Shown here in pieces: positions 18,447-27,750 of a DNA stretch of 58,798 bases (position 1 is the stretch's first letter; the number at the start of each line of letters is the position of its first letter). Source of the DNA: an uncultured Pseudomonadota bacterium (GTDB taxonomy: Bacteria; Pseudomonadota; Gammaproteobacteria; Methylococcales; Methylomonadaceae). A program made the translations under genes and the position numbers. Location: positions 1 through 58,798 of the forward strand of contig CAIPQN010000052.1 in the NCBI GenBank assembly GCA_903867225.1, in the 5' to 3' direction. Under the pieces are notes generated by a model that saw only the letters and a program-made list of their open reading frames with translations, searched no databases and had not been told where the DNA came from.

Positions 18447-19427
18447 ATGAAAAACATTTTCAAAAATAAATTATTATTGGCAGCAATGGGCTTGTCAGCA
18501 AGTCTAGTTAGCGTGTCAGCAAGTGCCGTTCAAACCGTAGATGCAGGTATTCCAGCTTATGAAAAAGCAAGCGGTGTTGCAGGGAATTTATCCAGTGTTG
18601 GTTCAGACACGTTGGCAAATTTAATGACTTTATGGGCAGAAGAATTTAATCGCGTTTATCCAAACGTCAACATTCAAATTCAAGCGGCTGGTTCTTCAAC
18701 TGCGCCACCAGCTTTAACTGAAGGTACATCAAATTTAGGACCTATGAGTCGCGAAATGAAAGACGACGAATTGGAAGCCTTTGAAAGCAAATACGGTTAC
18801 AAACCAACCGCGATTCCTGTTGCTGTCGATGCCTTAGCCGTTATGGTGAACAAAGACAACCCAATTAAAGGGTTGACGATGGAACAAGTTGATGCAATTT
18901 TTTCTAGCACTTTGAAATGTGGTCACGCACAAGAAATTAACACTTGGGGTGATGCTGGCGTTGCGGCTTGGGGAACAAAAAGTATCCAACTTTACGGACG
19001 TAACTCTGTTTCTGGTACTTACGGTTATTTCAAAGACCACGCGCTTTGCAAAGGCGATTTCAAAAATAACGTGAACGAACAACCAGGTTCTGCATCAGTG
19101 GTTCAATCAGTGACTTCATCTGCAAATGGTGTGGGTTATTCTGGTATGGGCTATACGACTTCAGGTGTGAAAATGGTGCCTTTAGCGAAAAAAGGTTCAA
19201 CAACTTTTGTCGAAGCAACTCCAGCAAATGCGGTTAATGGAACGTATCCTTTAACGCGTTATTTATACGTTTATGTGAACAAAAAACCAAATCAAGCTTT
19301 AGCACCTTTAGAAAATGAATTTGTGAAAATGGTACTTTCTAAAACAGGTCAACAAGTCGTCATTAAAGACGGCTATATTCCATTACCTGCCAAAGTAGTT
19401 GAAAAAGAATTAGCTAAGTTAAAATAA
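18447..19427 (+). CDS. pstS: phosphate ABC transporter, periplasmic binding protein
   Basis: Binds inorganic phosphate in the periplasm for the PstCAB transporter. The 326 residues start with a signal peptide (basic KNK, hydrophobic core, probable cleavage after SVSASA near residue 27). The mature part shows [12 protein letters not shown] and [13 protein letters not shown], the phosphate-contacting helix N-termini, then SGTYGYFK. It is first in pstSCAB-phoU and is preceded by the Pho box. Confidence 0.95.
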   Translation: MKNIFKNKLLLAAMGLSASLVSVSASAVQTVDAGIPAYEKASGVAGNLSSVGSDTLANLMTLWAEEFNRVYPNVNIQIQAAGSSTAPPALTEGTSNLGPMSREMKDDELEAFESKYGYKPTAIPVAVDALAVMVNKDNPIKGLTMEQVDAIFSSTLKCGHAQEINTWGDAGVAAWGTKSIQLYGRNSVSGTYGYFKDHALCKGDFKNNVNEQPGSASVVQSVTSSANGVGYSGMGYTTSGVKMVPLAKKGSTTFVEATPANAVNGTYPLTRYLYVYVNKKPNQALAPLENEFVKMVLSKTGQQVVIKDGYIPLPAKVVEKELAKLK

Positions 19428-19429
19428 AA

Positions 19430-19500
19430 CAAGGCGTAACCCTTCCAAAGCGTGAGGTTTAAGTGAATTTAACATTCCTTTCCTTGCGCTTTTTGCCTTG
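19430..19500 (+). other. nested stem-loop between pstS and pstC
   Basis: CAAGGC (19430-19435) can pair with GCCTTG (19495-19500), enclosing AAAGCG (19447-19452) with CGCTTT (19487-19492). The structure fills the 93-bp gap and could favour pstS mRNA over the downstream genes by partial termination or 3'-end protection. Confidence 0.35.
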
Positions 19501-19520
19501 AACCTTTTGAAAAAGAACTT

Positions 19521-21797
19521 ATGTCTGAAATAAATAATTCGATGACGCAATCTTCGCTGAATACAGCGACCACTTCTGCTTATGAAAAATGGCGATTACT
19601 AAAAGATGCAATTATGCGTCGTGCGGTTGTTGCAGGTGGTTTGAGCGTTATTTTTGCTATTGTAGTAATTTTCTTTTATCTACTTTATGTAGTGTATCCA
19701 ATTTTTTTATCCGCATCTGCCGAATCTGTCGCGCAGTATCCCATTCCTGAAGAAAATGCGGGAAAGACGTTATTTTTAGCGATTGAAGAACAAAATGAAA
19801 TCGCCGCTCGATTTACAGATAAAGGACAAGTCGTTTTCTTTGAAGCAAAAACGGGTAAAACTTTATCGCAAAAAAACATTTTATTGCCAGAAGGTGTGGA
19901 GATAAAAAGTATTGCACAGGGCAGTCCTGTTGGCGAAGGCTCAATTATTTATGGTTTATCGAACGGTCAAGCCGTTATTGTTAAGCATCAATATAAAGTC
20001 ACATTTAACGGTGACAAACGTGTAATCACCGCGTCGTTGAAATATCCACTCGGCGAAACGCCTTTAGTGATTGATGACACAGGTGCAGCGTTAGAAAAAA
20101 TTGCTTTCAAAGTAGGTGACGGTTCGACCACGATTGTGGCGAAAACCGCTGAAAAAATTCGTATTACCAGTTTTGAAAAAGAACAATCGTTATTTGGTGA
20201 CGAAGCTAGTTTGGTTCGCACCGATTCTTTTCTCGATATGCCAGCTGGCAATATCACTGATATTTTGGTGGATAAAGAAGACCGCAATTTATTTTTGGTT
20301 AGTGACGACGGCAGTTTGAGTTTTATCGACATCAGCAAAAAAAATGCGCCTGAAATTAAACAGCATTTAAACGTGGTGGAAGCAGGACAAAAAATTACGA
20401 GCCTTAGTTTTTTAAATGGTGATTTATCGTTGATGGTCGGTGATTCGAGCGGTTTAGTATCGCAGTGGAGTTTGGTGAAAGATGCGCTAAATAAACCCGC
20501 GATGCAACGAATTCGTTCTTTCAAAGTGTCTGAAAAACCAGTGATTGCCATTAACACAGAACAACGTCGTAAAGGTTTTGTAACGGTTGATTCTGTTGGT
20601 GGAATGGGAATTTATCATTCGACGGCTGAACGCGAATTGATTAAAGAACCGATTGGCAATGCGGCACCTGTTTCGGTGATTTTATCGCCCCGCGCCAATG
20701 CGTTAGTGTTTCAAAACAACGATGGCAAAATTCATTTTTGGAAAGTCGATAACGAACATCCCGAAGTTTCTATTAAGTCGATGTGGCAAAAAGTCTGGTA
20801 CGAAAGTTATCCGAAGCCCGCTTACATTTGGCAATCGTCTTCTGCCAGTAATGATTTTGAACCGAAATACAGCTTAACACCGTTAGTATTCGGTACGTTG
20901 AAAGCGGCGTTTTATGCGATGTTGGTCGCGATTCCATTATCTTTGATGGGCGCAATTTATACTGCGTATTTCATGTCACCTAAAATGCGCGTTTACACAA
21001 AACCAGCTATTGAAATTATGGGCGCGTTGCCAACGGTGATTTTAGGATTTTTAGCTGGTTTATGGCTTGCACCGTTTATTGAAGAACATTTATCGGGTTT
21101 ATTCTCCATGCTCGTGGTCGTGCCGATGGGTGTAATTTTGTTCGCGCTCGCGTTCCAAAATTTGCCTGAAACATTCCGCCAAAAAATTCCTGAAGGTTGG
21201 GAAGGTGCTATATTGATTCCTGTCATTTTAATCAGCGGTTGGTTTGCGTTTAGCATTAGCGTGCCATTAGAAACGGCTTTATTTCATGGTACATTGCGCG
21301 ACTGGTTTAAAAGTGAATTGGGAATTGGCTACGATCAACGAAATGCTTTAGTGGTTGGAATTGCAATGGGTTTTGCGGTAGTGCCGACAATTTTCTCGAT
21401 TTCCGAAGATGCGATTTTCAGTGTGCCGAAACATTTAACGGTAGGTTCATTAGCGTTGGGCGCAACACCTTGGCAAACGATGATTCGCGTTGTTTTACTG
21501 ACTGCTAGCCCAGGTATTTTCTCAGCGATTATGATTGGTTTTGGTCGCGCTGTCGGTGAAACGATGATTGTATTGATGGCAACGGGAAACACGCCAGTGA
21601 TGGACTTGAGTGTCTTTCAAGGAATGCGGACATTAGCGGCAAATATCGCGGTTGAAATGCCCGAATCAGAAGTCGATAGTACGCATTATCGGGTGTTATT
21701 TTTAGCGGCATTAGTGCTATTTATGTTCACGTTTGTGTTTAACACGTTGGCGGAAGTTGTGCGTCAGCGGTTACGCGAAAAATACAGTTCACTGTAA
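19521..21797 (+). CDS. pstC: phosphate ABC transporter permease PstC, long form
   Basis: Inner-membrane permease half of the phosphate transporter. At 758 residues it is more than twice E. coli PstC. An N-terminal membrane segment (about 35-60) is followed by roughly 380 periplasmic residues with repeated strand-like blocks (for example LVSDDGSLSFIDIS and LMVGDSSGLVSQW) that suggest a beta-propeller. The true permease domain starts near 455. It carries the EAA-loop block GSLALGATPWQTMIRV and the family's GRAVGETM. Long PstC forms are known in other gammaproteobacteria such as Pseudomonas. Confidence 0.92.
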   Translation: MSEINNSMTQSSLNTATTSAYEKWRLLKDAIMRRAVVAGGLSVIFAIVVIFFYLLYVVYPIFLSASAESVAQYPIPEENAGKTLFLAIEEQNEIAARFTDKGQVVFFEAKTGKTLSQKNILLPEGVEIKSIAQGSPVGEGSIIYGLSNGQAVIVKHQYKVTFNGDKRVITASLKYPLGETPLVIDDTGAALEKIAFKVGDGSTTIVAKTAEKIRITSFEKEQSLFGDEASLVRTDSFLDMPAGNITDILVDKEDRNLFLVSDDGSLSFIDISKKNAPEIKQHLNVVEAGQKITSLSFLNGDLSLMVGDSSGLVSQWSLVKDALNKPAMQRIRSFKVSEKPVIAINTEQRRKGFVTVDSVGGMGIYHSTAERELIKEPIGNAAPVSVILSPRANALVFQNNDGKIHFWKVDNEHPEVSIKSMWQKVWYESYPKPAYIWQSSSASNDFEPKYSLTPLVFGTLKAAFYAMLVAIPLSLMGAIYTAYFMSPKMRVYTKPAIEIMGALPTVILGFLAGLWLAPFIEEHLSGLFSMLVVVPMGVILFALAFQNLPETFRQKIPEGWEGAILIPVILISGWFAFSISVPLETALFHGTLRDWFKSELGIGYDQRNALVVGIAMGFAVVPTIFSISEDAIFSVPKHLTVGSLALGATPWQTMIRVVLLTASPGIFSAIMIGFGRAVGETMIVLMATGNTPVMDLSVFQGMRTLAANIAVEMPESEVDSTHYRVLFLAALVLFMFTFVFNTLAEVVRQRLREKYSSL

Positions 21798-21809
21798 CAA
21801 TTATGAGCA

Positions 21810-23471
21810 TTGAAAATGATTAAATCTTGGTTTAAAAGCGGTAGTCCGTGGATTTGGCTAAATGCCGCAGCGGTTAGCACTTGCTTAATTATGGTAATTG
21901 GGGTGCTGGGCTTAATTGCTATGCGTGGTGCTGGACATTTTTGGGCATCTCCAATTGTGTCGATGAGTTATCAAGAAGACGATGGGCAAATAAAAACAAT
22001 TATTGGCGAACACGTTGACACGACCGTTACACCTGCATTGATGGCAAAATCCACAGGTTTCACAATGGCGGATAACGAAGATGTTTTGATTCAATATCTT
22101 GTCAAAACAGGGAATCGTGATTTGACAGGTTCTGATTTCCGTTGGATTCAAGAGCGTCACATTAAAGCCACTAGCACTCCCGAAGATATGATTTTGGTCG
22201 AACGTAGGGAATGGGGTAATTTTTATGGACAACTCACCGCAATAAAAGAAAGTGATAACGTTGTTGCGACAGGTGACAAAATGTGGACTGCTTTGCAAGA
22301 ACGTTTGCAAGCCGTGTTGAAATTGCATGACCAAATTACACATTTAGAGAAAAAAGAACTTGGCGCAATCAATTACGCTTTAGAGCAGCTGCGTTTGAAA
22401 CAAAAAGGCTTGGAACTTAAACACGCTTGGAATGCTGAAACGGCAAAAGAATTTGCTGATAAAAAAGCGGCTTACGATGTTGATTACAAAAAATATCAAG
22501 CGCAACTTGCCGAACTACATCAACAAATTCGTCGAGATAGTTTGGTGGCAACCACTGAAAGTGGCGTGGAATTAGTGATTCCACTGGCAAAAATAGTTGA
22601 AGTCACACAGCCAAACAAAATGGGCGTATTTGCTAAAATCGGTCATTACTTTAAAAAGTTGGGTGAATTTTTAAGTGAAGATCCTCGTGAAGCAAATACG
22701 GAAGGTGGTATTTTTCCTGCCATTTTCGGCACGATTATGATGGTTATCATGATGTCGATTATTGTTACGCCCTTCGGTGTGATTGCTGCGGTGTATTTGC
22801 GTGAATATGCAAAACAAGGCTTCACAACTCGTTTGATTCGGATTGCGGTAAATAATTTAGCAGGTGTACCGTCGATTGTTTATGGTGTATTTGGACTTGG
22901 ATTTTTCGTCTACATTTTAGGCGGCAATATCGACGCGCTGTTTTTCCCAGAGTCTGCCCCCGCTCCTGTTTATGGAACACCAGGTTTGCTTTGGGCTTCA
23001 ATTACACTGGCGTTATTAACGTTGCCAGTCGTCATTGTTTCGACAGAAGAAGGTTTGGCGCGAGTGCCAAAAGCAATTCGTGAAGGCAGTTTGGCATTAG
23101 GCGCGACCAAAATTGAAACACTTTGGCGCACGGTTTTACCAATGGCAAGTCCCGCTATGATGACTGGTTTAATTTTAGCTGTAGCGCGTGCCGCAGGTGA
23201 AGTTGCTCCGTTAATGTTGGTCGGTGTGGTGAAATTGGCTCCGACGTTACCGCTTGATGGCAACTATCCATTCTTACATTTAGACCGTAAATTTATGCAC
23301 TTGGGTTTCCATATTTACGATGTTGGTTTTCAAAGTCCAAACGTGGAAGCCGCTCGTCCGTTAGTTTATGCCACGTCGTTACTGCTAGTTTTAGTTATTA
23401 TTGGTTTAAATCTAGCGGCTATTCTTATTCGTAATCACTTGCGCGAAAAATACCGCGCGTTAGAAGGATAA
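21810..23471 (+). CDS. pstA: phosphate ABC transporter permease PstA, long form
   Basis: Second permease subunit of PstSCAB. The 553 residues exceed the classical 296 because of an N-terminal extension of the DUF3333 type: one membrane segment (about 15-40), then some 240 periplasmic residues with a charged, probably coiled-coil stretch near 165-240. The transport domain begins about residue 300 and contains the EAA loop EGSLALGATKIETLWRTV and ARAAGEVAPLML. It lies 12 bp after pstC and 6 bp before pstB. Confidence 0.93.
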   Translation: MKMIKSWFKSGSPWIWLNAAAVSTCLIMVIGVLGLIAMRGAGHFWASPIVSMSYQEDDGQIKTIIGEHVDTTVTPALMAKSTGFTMADNEDVLIQYLVKTGNRDLTGSDFRWIQERHIKATSTPEDMILVERREWGNFYGQLTAIKESDNVVATGDKMWTALQERLQAVLKLHDQITHLEKKELGAINYALEQLRLKQKGLELKHAWNAETAKEFADKKAAYDVDYKKYQAQLAELHQQIRRDSLVATTESGVELVIPLAKIVEVTQPNKMGVFAKIGHYFKKLGEFLSEDPREANTEGGIFPAIFGTIMMVIMMSIIVTPFGVIAAVYLREYAKQGFTTRLIRIAVNNLAGVPSIVYGVFGLGFFVYILGGNIDALFFPESAPAPVYGTPGLLWASITLALLTLPVVIVSTEEGLARVPKAIREGSLALGATKIETLWRTVLPMASPAMMTGLILAVARAAGEVAPLMLVGVVKLAPTLPLDGNYPFLHLDRKFMHLGFHIYDVGFQSPNVEAARPLVYATSLLLVLVIIGLNLAAILIRNHLREKYRALEG

Positions 23472-23477
23472 AAAATC

Positions 23478-24311
23478 ATGAGTACACCAGAGCCTCGCTC
23501 GCATAGTTTTGATGCGAGTTCGATTTTACGCAGCACGCATAAACACGATGATCCTGTTGAACCGTGCATTAAAGTTGAAAATCTCAAATTGTTTTATGGC
23601 GGCAAACAGGCATTACATGGTATCAATATGGAAATGCCTAAGAAAAAAGTGACTGCATTTATTGGTCCTTCAGGTTGTGGTAAATCGACCTTGTTGCGTT
23701 GTATCAACCGCATGAATGATTTGGTTGATAATGTTACGATTGAGGGGAAAATTTTGCTACATGACGATAACATTTACGATAAATCTGTGAATGTTGCAGC
23801 ATTACGTCGCCGCGTCGGCATGGTATTTCAAAAACCGAATCCATTTCCAAAATCTATTTTTGAAAACGTGACGTATGGCTTAAGAATTCAAGGCATTGAC
23901 GATAAAAGAATTTTAGAAGAAACGGTTGAAACATCGTTGCGCGGCGCGGCATTGTGGGACGAAGTCAAAGATCGTTTGAATGACAACGCACTTGGCTTAT
24001 CAGGTGGTCAACAACAACGGTTGGTAATTGCACGAGCGATTGCGATTGCGCCAGAAGTTTTACTTCTCGACGAACCTGCATCGGCATTAGACCCAATTTC
24101 AACGTTAAAAATCGAAGAGCTAATTAACGAACTCAAAGAAAAATATACGATTGTTATCGTTACTCATAATATGCAACAAGCTGCGCGAGTGTCAGATTAC
24201 ACTGCTTTCATGTATATGGGGGAATTGATTGAGATGGGTGCAACAAGTCAGCTTTTCACTAAACCCACAAAAAAACAAACCGAAGATTACATTACAGGTC
24301 GATACGGCTAA
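23478..24311 (+). CDS. pstB: phosphate ABC transporter ATP-binding protein
   Basis: ATPase that powers phosphate import. The 277 residues show Walker [10 protein letters not shown] (63-71), the Q-loop VFQKPNPFP, the ABC signature LSGGQQQR and Walker [12 protein letters not shown]. An extra 30-residue polar N-terminus precedes the core. It lies between pstA and the two phoU-like genes, with short gaps. Confidence 0.96.
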   Translation: MSTPEPRSHSFDASSILRSTHKHDDPVEPCIKVENLKLFYGGKQALHGINMEMPKKKVTAFIGPSGCGKSTLLRCINRMNDLVDNVTIEGKILLHDDNIYDKSVNVAALRRRVGMVFQKPNPFPKSIFENVTYGLRIQGIDDKRILEETVETSLRGAALWDEVKDRLNDNALGLSGGQQQRLVIARAIAIAPEVLLLDEPASALDPISTLKIEELINELKEKYTIVIVTHNMQQAARVSDYTAFMYMGELIEMGATSQLFTKPTKKQTEDYITGRYG

Positions 24312-24324
24312 TTAGGAGAAAATT

Positions 24325-24702
24325 ATGGATGGTTTTAACTCAGCACCACACATTTCACGGAAGTTCGACGTAGAATTGAGTTCAATTCACGACAAAATTG
24401 TTGCTATGGGAAATTTAGTTGAACAACAACTTTCGTCAGCCTTACAAGCCTTTACGACAAACAATATAGATTTGGCAATCGAGGTTTTAAAGCAAGATGA
24501 TTTAGTGGACGAATTTGAAGAAGTTATCGATGCTGAATGTATTAGCACTATTGCATTACATCAACCTACGGGTTGTGATTTAGATTTACTTGTTTCCGTG
24601 ATTAAGGTGACGAATGAATTAGAAAGTATTGCTGCAAAAGCCGAAGGCATTGCTGATATAACAATTCGATTGAACCAAAGAACAGTCGATTTAAGAGGTT
24701 AG
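24325..24702 (+). CDS. half-length, degenerate PhoU-like protein
   Basis: A 125-residue protein aligning with the first half of PhoU, one three-helix repeat instead of two. It parallels the complete phoU that starts 4 bp later: HISRKFDVELSSIHDKI here against HISENFNKELEDIRNKV there. The helix that normally reads RQP..DLR..ERIGD reads HQP..DLD..ESIAAK, losing residues of the metal-cluster motif. It has a good ribosome-binding site (TTAGGAGAAAATT before ATG), so it is probably translated. It may be a decaying duplicate or a modified partner of PhoU. Confidence 0.75.
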   Translation: MDGFNSAPHISRKFDVELSSIHDKIVAMGNLVEQQLSSALQAFTTNNIDLAIEVLKQDDLVDEFEEVIDAECISTIALHQPTGCDLDLLVSVIKVTNELESIAAKAEGIADITIRLNQRTVDLRG

Positions 24703-24705
24703 CAA

Positions 24706-25425
24706 ATGGATAACAGTAAAATAGCGCACCACATTTCAGAAAATTTTAACAAAGAATTAGAAGACATTCGCAACAAAGTGTTGATGATGGGCGGCTTTGT
24801 TGAAGAACAAATCGAACAAGCTGTAAAAGCGTTAACGACAGGTGATATGGAGCTTGCCGAACTGGTTATTAAACAAGATAACCATATTGACGATTTGGAA
24901 ATGGAAATTGATGCCGAATGCACACAAATTATCGCATTGCGTCAACCAGCAGCATTTGATTTGCGTTTGTTATTAGTTGTATTACGCATCATTAACGAGT
25001 TAGAACGTATTGGTGATTTAGCAGAACGTATCGCTAAAATGGCAATTTATCTTTCTAATAGTAGTGACGGTCGTACTGATCAATACCATGAGTTGAAACA
25101 CATGGCGGGATTGGTTAAAGATATGCTTCATAGCGCGTTAGATAATTTTGCTCGAATGACTATTGAAGGTATTACCGATATTACTCGTTGTGATGAACAA
25201 GTCGATCGCGAATACGCCAGTATTATTCGCCAATTGATTACGCAAATGATGGAAGATCCACGCAACATCACTCGCTCGATGGATATGTTGTGGACAGTTC
25301 GTGCGTTGGAACGCATCGGTGATCATTCACGTTATCTTTGTGAACATTTAATTTATATGGTCAACGGTGATGACGTTCGTCATTTGACACAAGCAGAACT
25401 CGAAGAAAAAATGAACGGTAAATAG
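24706..25425 (+). CDS. phoU: phosphate signalling and transport regulator PhoU
   Basis: Negative regulator linking PstSCAB to PhoR and controlling phosphate import. The 239 residues contain both three-helix repeats. The metal-binding motifs are present in each: IDAECTQIIALRQP..ELERIGDLAERI in the first and RALERIGDHSRYL in the second. It is the last gene of the pst operon and is followed by a terminator. Confidence 0.95.
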   Translation: MDNSKIAHHISENFNKELEDIRNKVLMMGGFVEEQIEQAVKALTTGDMELAELVIKQDNHIDDLEMEIDAECTQIIALRQPAAFDLRLLLVVLRIINELERIGDLAERIAKMAIYLSNSSDGRTDQYHELKHMAGLVKDMLHSALDNFARMTIEGITDITRCDEQVDREYASIIRQLITQMMEDPRNITRSMDMLWTVRALERIGDHSRYLCEHLIYMVNGDDVRHLTQAELEEKMNGK

Positions 25426-25447
25426 TTTAAATTTTTTATTTCAAATC

Positions 25448-25482
25448 AAGCCCTGCGAACCTTTTGGTTTTCAGGGCTTTAT
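25448..25482 (+). terminator. terminator of the pst-phoU operon
   Basis: AAGCCCTG (25448-25455) pairs with CAGGGCTT (25472-25479) and is followed by a short T-rich stretch, 22 bp after the phoU stop. Confidence 0.7.
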
Positions 25483-25493
25483 GTTGTCTATTT

Positions 25494-25612
25494 ATTAGTG
25501 TTGGCGCATAAATAAAATTATTTAAAATCAATATGTTAATCTTCTGGTTTTGGCAGGAATTAACGATTTTCACTCAATATGATTTGAAAAGTATTTATGC
25601 ACCAACGCTAAT
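25494..25612. repeat. 119-bp element bounded by 21-bp imperfect inverted repeats
   Basis: ATTAGTGTTGGCGCATAAAT and one more A at 25494-25514 match the reverse complement of 25592-25612 at 19 of 21 positions. The 77-bp interior is AT-rich and shows no gene. No target-site duplication was found in the flanks, so it may be an old MITE-like insertion or a large hairpin. It sits exactly between the pst operon terminator and the vapC terminator. Confidence 0.55.
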
Positions 25613-25625
25613 TCGTCATAAAAAA

Positions 25626-25653
25626 ACGCGACTTTTTAGAGTCGCGTTTTTTG
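25626..25653 (-). terminator. bidirectional terminator hairpin, repeat copy 1
   Basis: ACGCGACT (25626-25633) pairs with AGTCGCGT (25640-25647), with an A-run on the left and a T-run on the right, so it can work on both strands. It serves the toxin gene on the minus strand. Near-identical hairpins occur at 26332 and 33099. Confidence 0.75.
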
Positions 25654-26028
25654 TTTTTTAGCAAAATAAGAAACAGCAGGCAAATTTTCAAAATGGTCAT
25701 CCGATGTAATCAATTGCGCTTTTTCTTGTCTCGCCGTCGCATAAATAATGGCATCTGCAAAACTCAATTTGTGTTTTTGAGCAAATTCAGAAGCCAGCAA
25801 TGCAAGCGATTCGGAGAGCGGAACAACTTTGGCTATTTGCGTTAATGCAATAACTTCCATTGCTAATTTTTCATTTTGTTCACGGCAAATCCATTTGTGC
25901 AATTCATACTGTATCGAGGTTGGCACAATTAAATTATCAAAATCGTCTAAAAAAGGCGCAAAGTCATCTACCAACACACCATTTGTTAGCCATTCTATCC
26001 AACCACAAGTATCAACGACAACTTTCAT
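25636..26028 (-). CDS. PIN-domain toxin, VapC-type
   Basis: A 130-residue PIN-domain protein, probably an endoribonuclease toxin that cuts tRNA or rRNA. The acidic site residues are in VVDTCGWIEW (Asp6), SFADAIIYATA (Asp near 96) and TSDDHF (Asp near 114), with a central Glu in SIQYELHKW. It overlaps the upstream antitoxin gene by 4 bp, the standard toxin-antitoxin arrangement. The stop codon falls inside the terminator hairpin's T-run region. The target is unknown. Confidence 0.88.
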   Translation of the reverse strand: MKVVVDTCGWIEWLTNGVLVDDFAPFLDDFDNLIVPTSIQYELHKWICREQNEKLAMEVIALTQIAKVVPLSESLALLASEFAQKHKLSFADAIIYATARQEKAQLITSDDHFENLPAVSYFAKKQKTRL

Positions 26029-26234
26029 ATTCTCTCGCTACGATCACGAACATTATTAACATTCGCACCTTTCAAAACACCGCGTAATGCTTGAAATGAT
26101 GGTTTAGGCACAAGTGAAATCAAATCACCTTTTACGACAATTGAAAATTTTTGCCCCGCTGTTAAATGCAAAGACTCTCTAATTTCTTCGGGAATCAAAA
26201 CTTGGTATTGCGACGATAACGTAACTTCTAACAT
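26025..26234 (-). CDS. AbrB/SpoVT-type antitoxin
   Basis: A 69-residue DNA-binding antitoxin paired with the PIN toxin. The swapped-hairpin AbrB fold is visible in VTLSSQYQVLIPEEIRESL and the following GQKFSIVVKGDLISLVP. The C-terminal tail (QALRGVLKGANVNNVRD) would wrap the toxin. Antitoxins of this type usually repress their own promoter, which would lie in the 26235-26290 region. Confidence 0.87.
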   Translation of the reverse strand: MLEVTLSSQYQVLIPEEIRESLHLTAGQKFSIVVKGDLISLVPKPSFQALRGVLKGANVNNVRDRSERI

Positions 26235-26288
26235 GATTTTTCTCTTTGATTTTTGAATTTGTACAGTAATTATAAATCAAAAAATAAA

Positions 26289-26326
26289 AACGCCACTGCT
26301 AGGCATTTAAGCATAATAGTGGCGTT
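26289..26326. terminator. hairpin upstream of the toxin-antitoxin pair
   Basis: AACGCCACT (26289-26297) pairs with AGTGGCGTT (26318-26326) over a 20-base loop. It lies 5 bp from the next hairpin, so two stem-loops in tandem separate the antitoxin gene from its upstream neighbour. Confidence 0.55.
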
Positions 26327-26331
26327 AAAAA

Positions 26332-26360
26332 ACGCGACTTTTTAGGGTCGCGTTTTTTGT
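26332..26360 (-). terminator. bidirectional terminator hairpin, repeat copy 2
   Basis: ACGCGAC (26332-26338) pairs with GTCGCGT (26347-26353), flanked by an A-run and a T-run. It terminates the 186-residue gene at 26370-26930 on the minus strand. Its 22-bp core is the exact reverse complement of the copy at 33099-33120. Confidence 0.75.
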
Positions 26361-26369
26361 TTGAAGAAA

Positions 26370-26930
26370 CTATCTAATTCCGTTTATTTGGTTAACGATT
26401 TTATTCATATCCAAAAAATCATCAGGATTTGCAATAAAATCGCTCAAGACAATTGGGATTGCGAAATCGTACCAATCACTAAAAGAACATGACTCAATTC
26501 TAAAACGCCCATCACGAGTAATATTCGTAGAAGGTATAAGCACATCATCCGTTATTATCGATGATGGAAAATAAACTGATACTGAATTGCGATTGGGCAA
26601 CAATGGCAAGTGAGCAATGCGTGTGTGTCCGAATGCTTTATCATTTTCTTGAAGAGGCGCGAAAATAAGAGTCGGTATATCGTGATTCACACCATAACTA
26701 TCCAGCCAATATCTGCATCCAACTGGTGGTCTAGTGTATGTTTTCACATAACTTTGTTTTAAAGTGCGTTTTGTTGTTGGTTGAACCAAAGATACAGGTA
26801 AAAAATTATTCAACGCTGCAACCAAGTCAACAAAATAAGCCGATGAGCAAATAAAATTTTCTACATCTTTGTTTGCTTTGATTTCATCTTTAACACTTGT
26901 TGAAAGACCAACGATGTCGTCAATATTCAT
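26370..26930 (-). CDS. hypothetical protein, 186 residues
   Basis: I do not recognise this protein. It has no signal peptide or membrane segment. The N-terminus is helical and charged, the middle is aromatic and Pro-rich (YTRPPVGCRYWLDSYG), and the C-terminus is acidic with hydrophobic stretches (DWYDFAIPIVLSDFIAN). It stands alone, in an island of small genes, between the antitoxin and a secreted protein on the same strand, and ends at a strong terminator. It could be a phage- or island-type accessory protein. Confidence 0.55.
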   Translation of the reverse strand: MNIDDIVGLSTSVKDEIKANKDVENFICSSAYFVDLVAALNNFLPVSLVQPTTKRTLKQSYVKTYTRPPVGCRYWLDSYGVNHDIPTLIFAPLQENDKAFGHTRIAHLPLLPNRNSVSVYFPSSIITDDVLIPSTNITRDGRFRIESCSFSDWYDFAIPIVLSDFIANPDDFLDMNKIVNQINGIR

Positions 26931-26976
26931 AAATTTTTCTCAAAATTAAAATTAGTAACACTTTGTACTCGTAAAA

Positions 26977-27300
26977 TTATTTCACATATTGCAACGCCGC
27001 ATTACATTGAGGAAATAAATTATTCTGAGCAAGAGACAAAAAGTTAATACTAGGGGGCATTTCTTTAGCTCTTTGATAAGGATCCCAACACAAATTTTCC
27101 GTTGCGCCTCCAATGCCTTCTTGTCTGAGCAATGAAAATGAAGCTCCAAGACTATCTATCACTACCTTTCTATTTGAACAATCAACAAAATAAGCTCTTT
27201 GTTGGGGATTTCGTTGTTCTTGTCCTTTACAAACTAACTCAACACCGTGTGCAGCAGTAATTCCAGCCATTAAAGACAATAATAAAATTAACTTTTTCAT
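26977..27300 (-). CDS. small secreted hypothetical protein
   Basis: A 107-residue protein with a clear signal peptide (MKKLILLLSLMAGITAAHG, probable cleavage near residue 19). The mature part has four cysteines (CKGQ, DCSNR, CWDP, QCNA) that could form two disulfides in the periplasm. No known domain was recognised. It lies downstream of a second small secreted protein on the same strand. Confidence 0.6.
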   Translation of the reverse strand: MKKLILLLSLMAGITAAHGVELVCKGQEQRNPQQRAYFVDCSNRKVVIDSLGASFSLLRQEGIGGATENLCWDPYQRAKEMPPSINFLSLAQNNLFPQCNAALQYVK

Positions 27301-27372
27301 CGTATTAAATCCTTCTTTCCCATTTTAAGTTTAAAAATTACAACCAATTTTCGATTGACCGTGCCAAAATTA

Positions 27373-27750
27373 TTAAAAACTCGATTTAAAACCGAATTTT
27401 TCGTCGCATGTGCTAATAAAATGCGTATTTTGTCCCACTATTTGAACTGCTCTATCAGACATACTTTTTATTTGTTTATTCGTCATATTTCTTGGAAGTT
27501 GATTCATCAACCAACGTTGCTTTTCTTTAAATTCATTAACTTGCTCAAGCTGGGCAGGAGAAGGTGCAATCTGTTTGTACAGTGGTTCTAAAACATTCAA
27601 AGCATTTGTATAAGCAATAAAACAAATCGCGTAAGGCATATATGTTTGATCATTTTCAGCGACTTCGGCATAAAATTTGTCGTTTTTAGCAGTGGCATGA
27701 CAAGGCGTTAAAAACATAGACAACATAATGACGAATAGGCTTTTTTTCAT
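27373..27750 (-). CDS. small secreted hypothetical protein
   Basis: A 125-residue protein if started at the ATG at 27750, which follows a GGAG ribosome-binding site; a longer frame to 27801 would put the signal peptide inside the protein. The signal peptide MKKSLFVIMLSMFLTPCHATA is typical. The mature part is helical, with a likely disulfide (AICF and STCDEKF), and has no domain I recognise. It may be cotranscribed with the 107-residue secreted protein. Confidence 0.6.
   Translation of the reverse strand: MKKSLFVIMLSMFLTPCHATAKNDKFYAEVAENDQTYMPYAICFIAYTNALNVLEPLYKQIAPSPAQLEQVNEFKEKQRWLMNQLPRNMTNKQIKSMSDRAVQIVGQNTHFISTCDEKFGFKSSF

Noticed and set aside
19988..20557. 189-codon frame on the minus strand
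   Set aside because: Antisense of the pstC extension; Lys/Ser-rich product without domain support.
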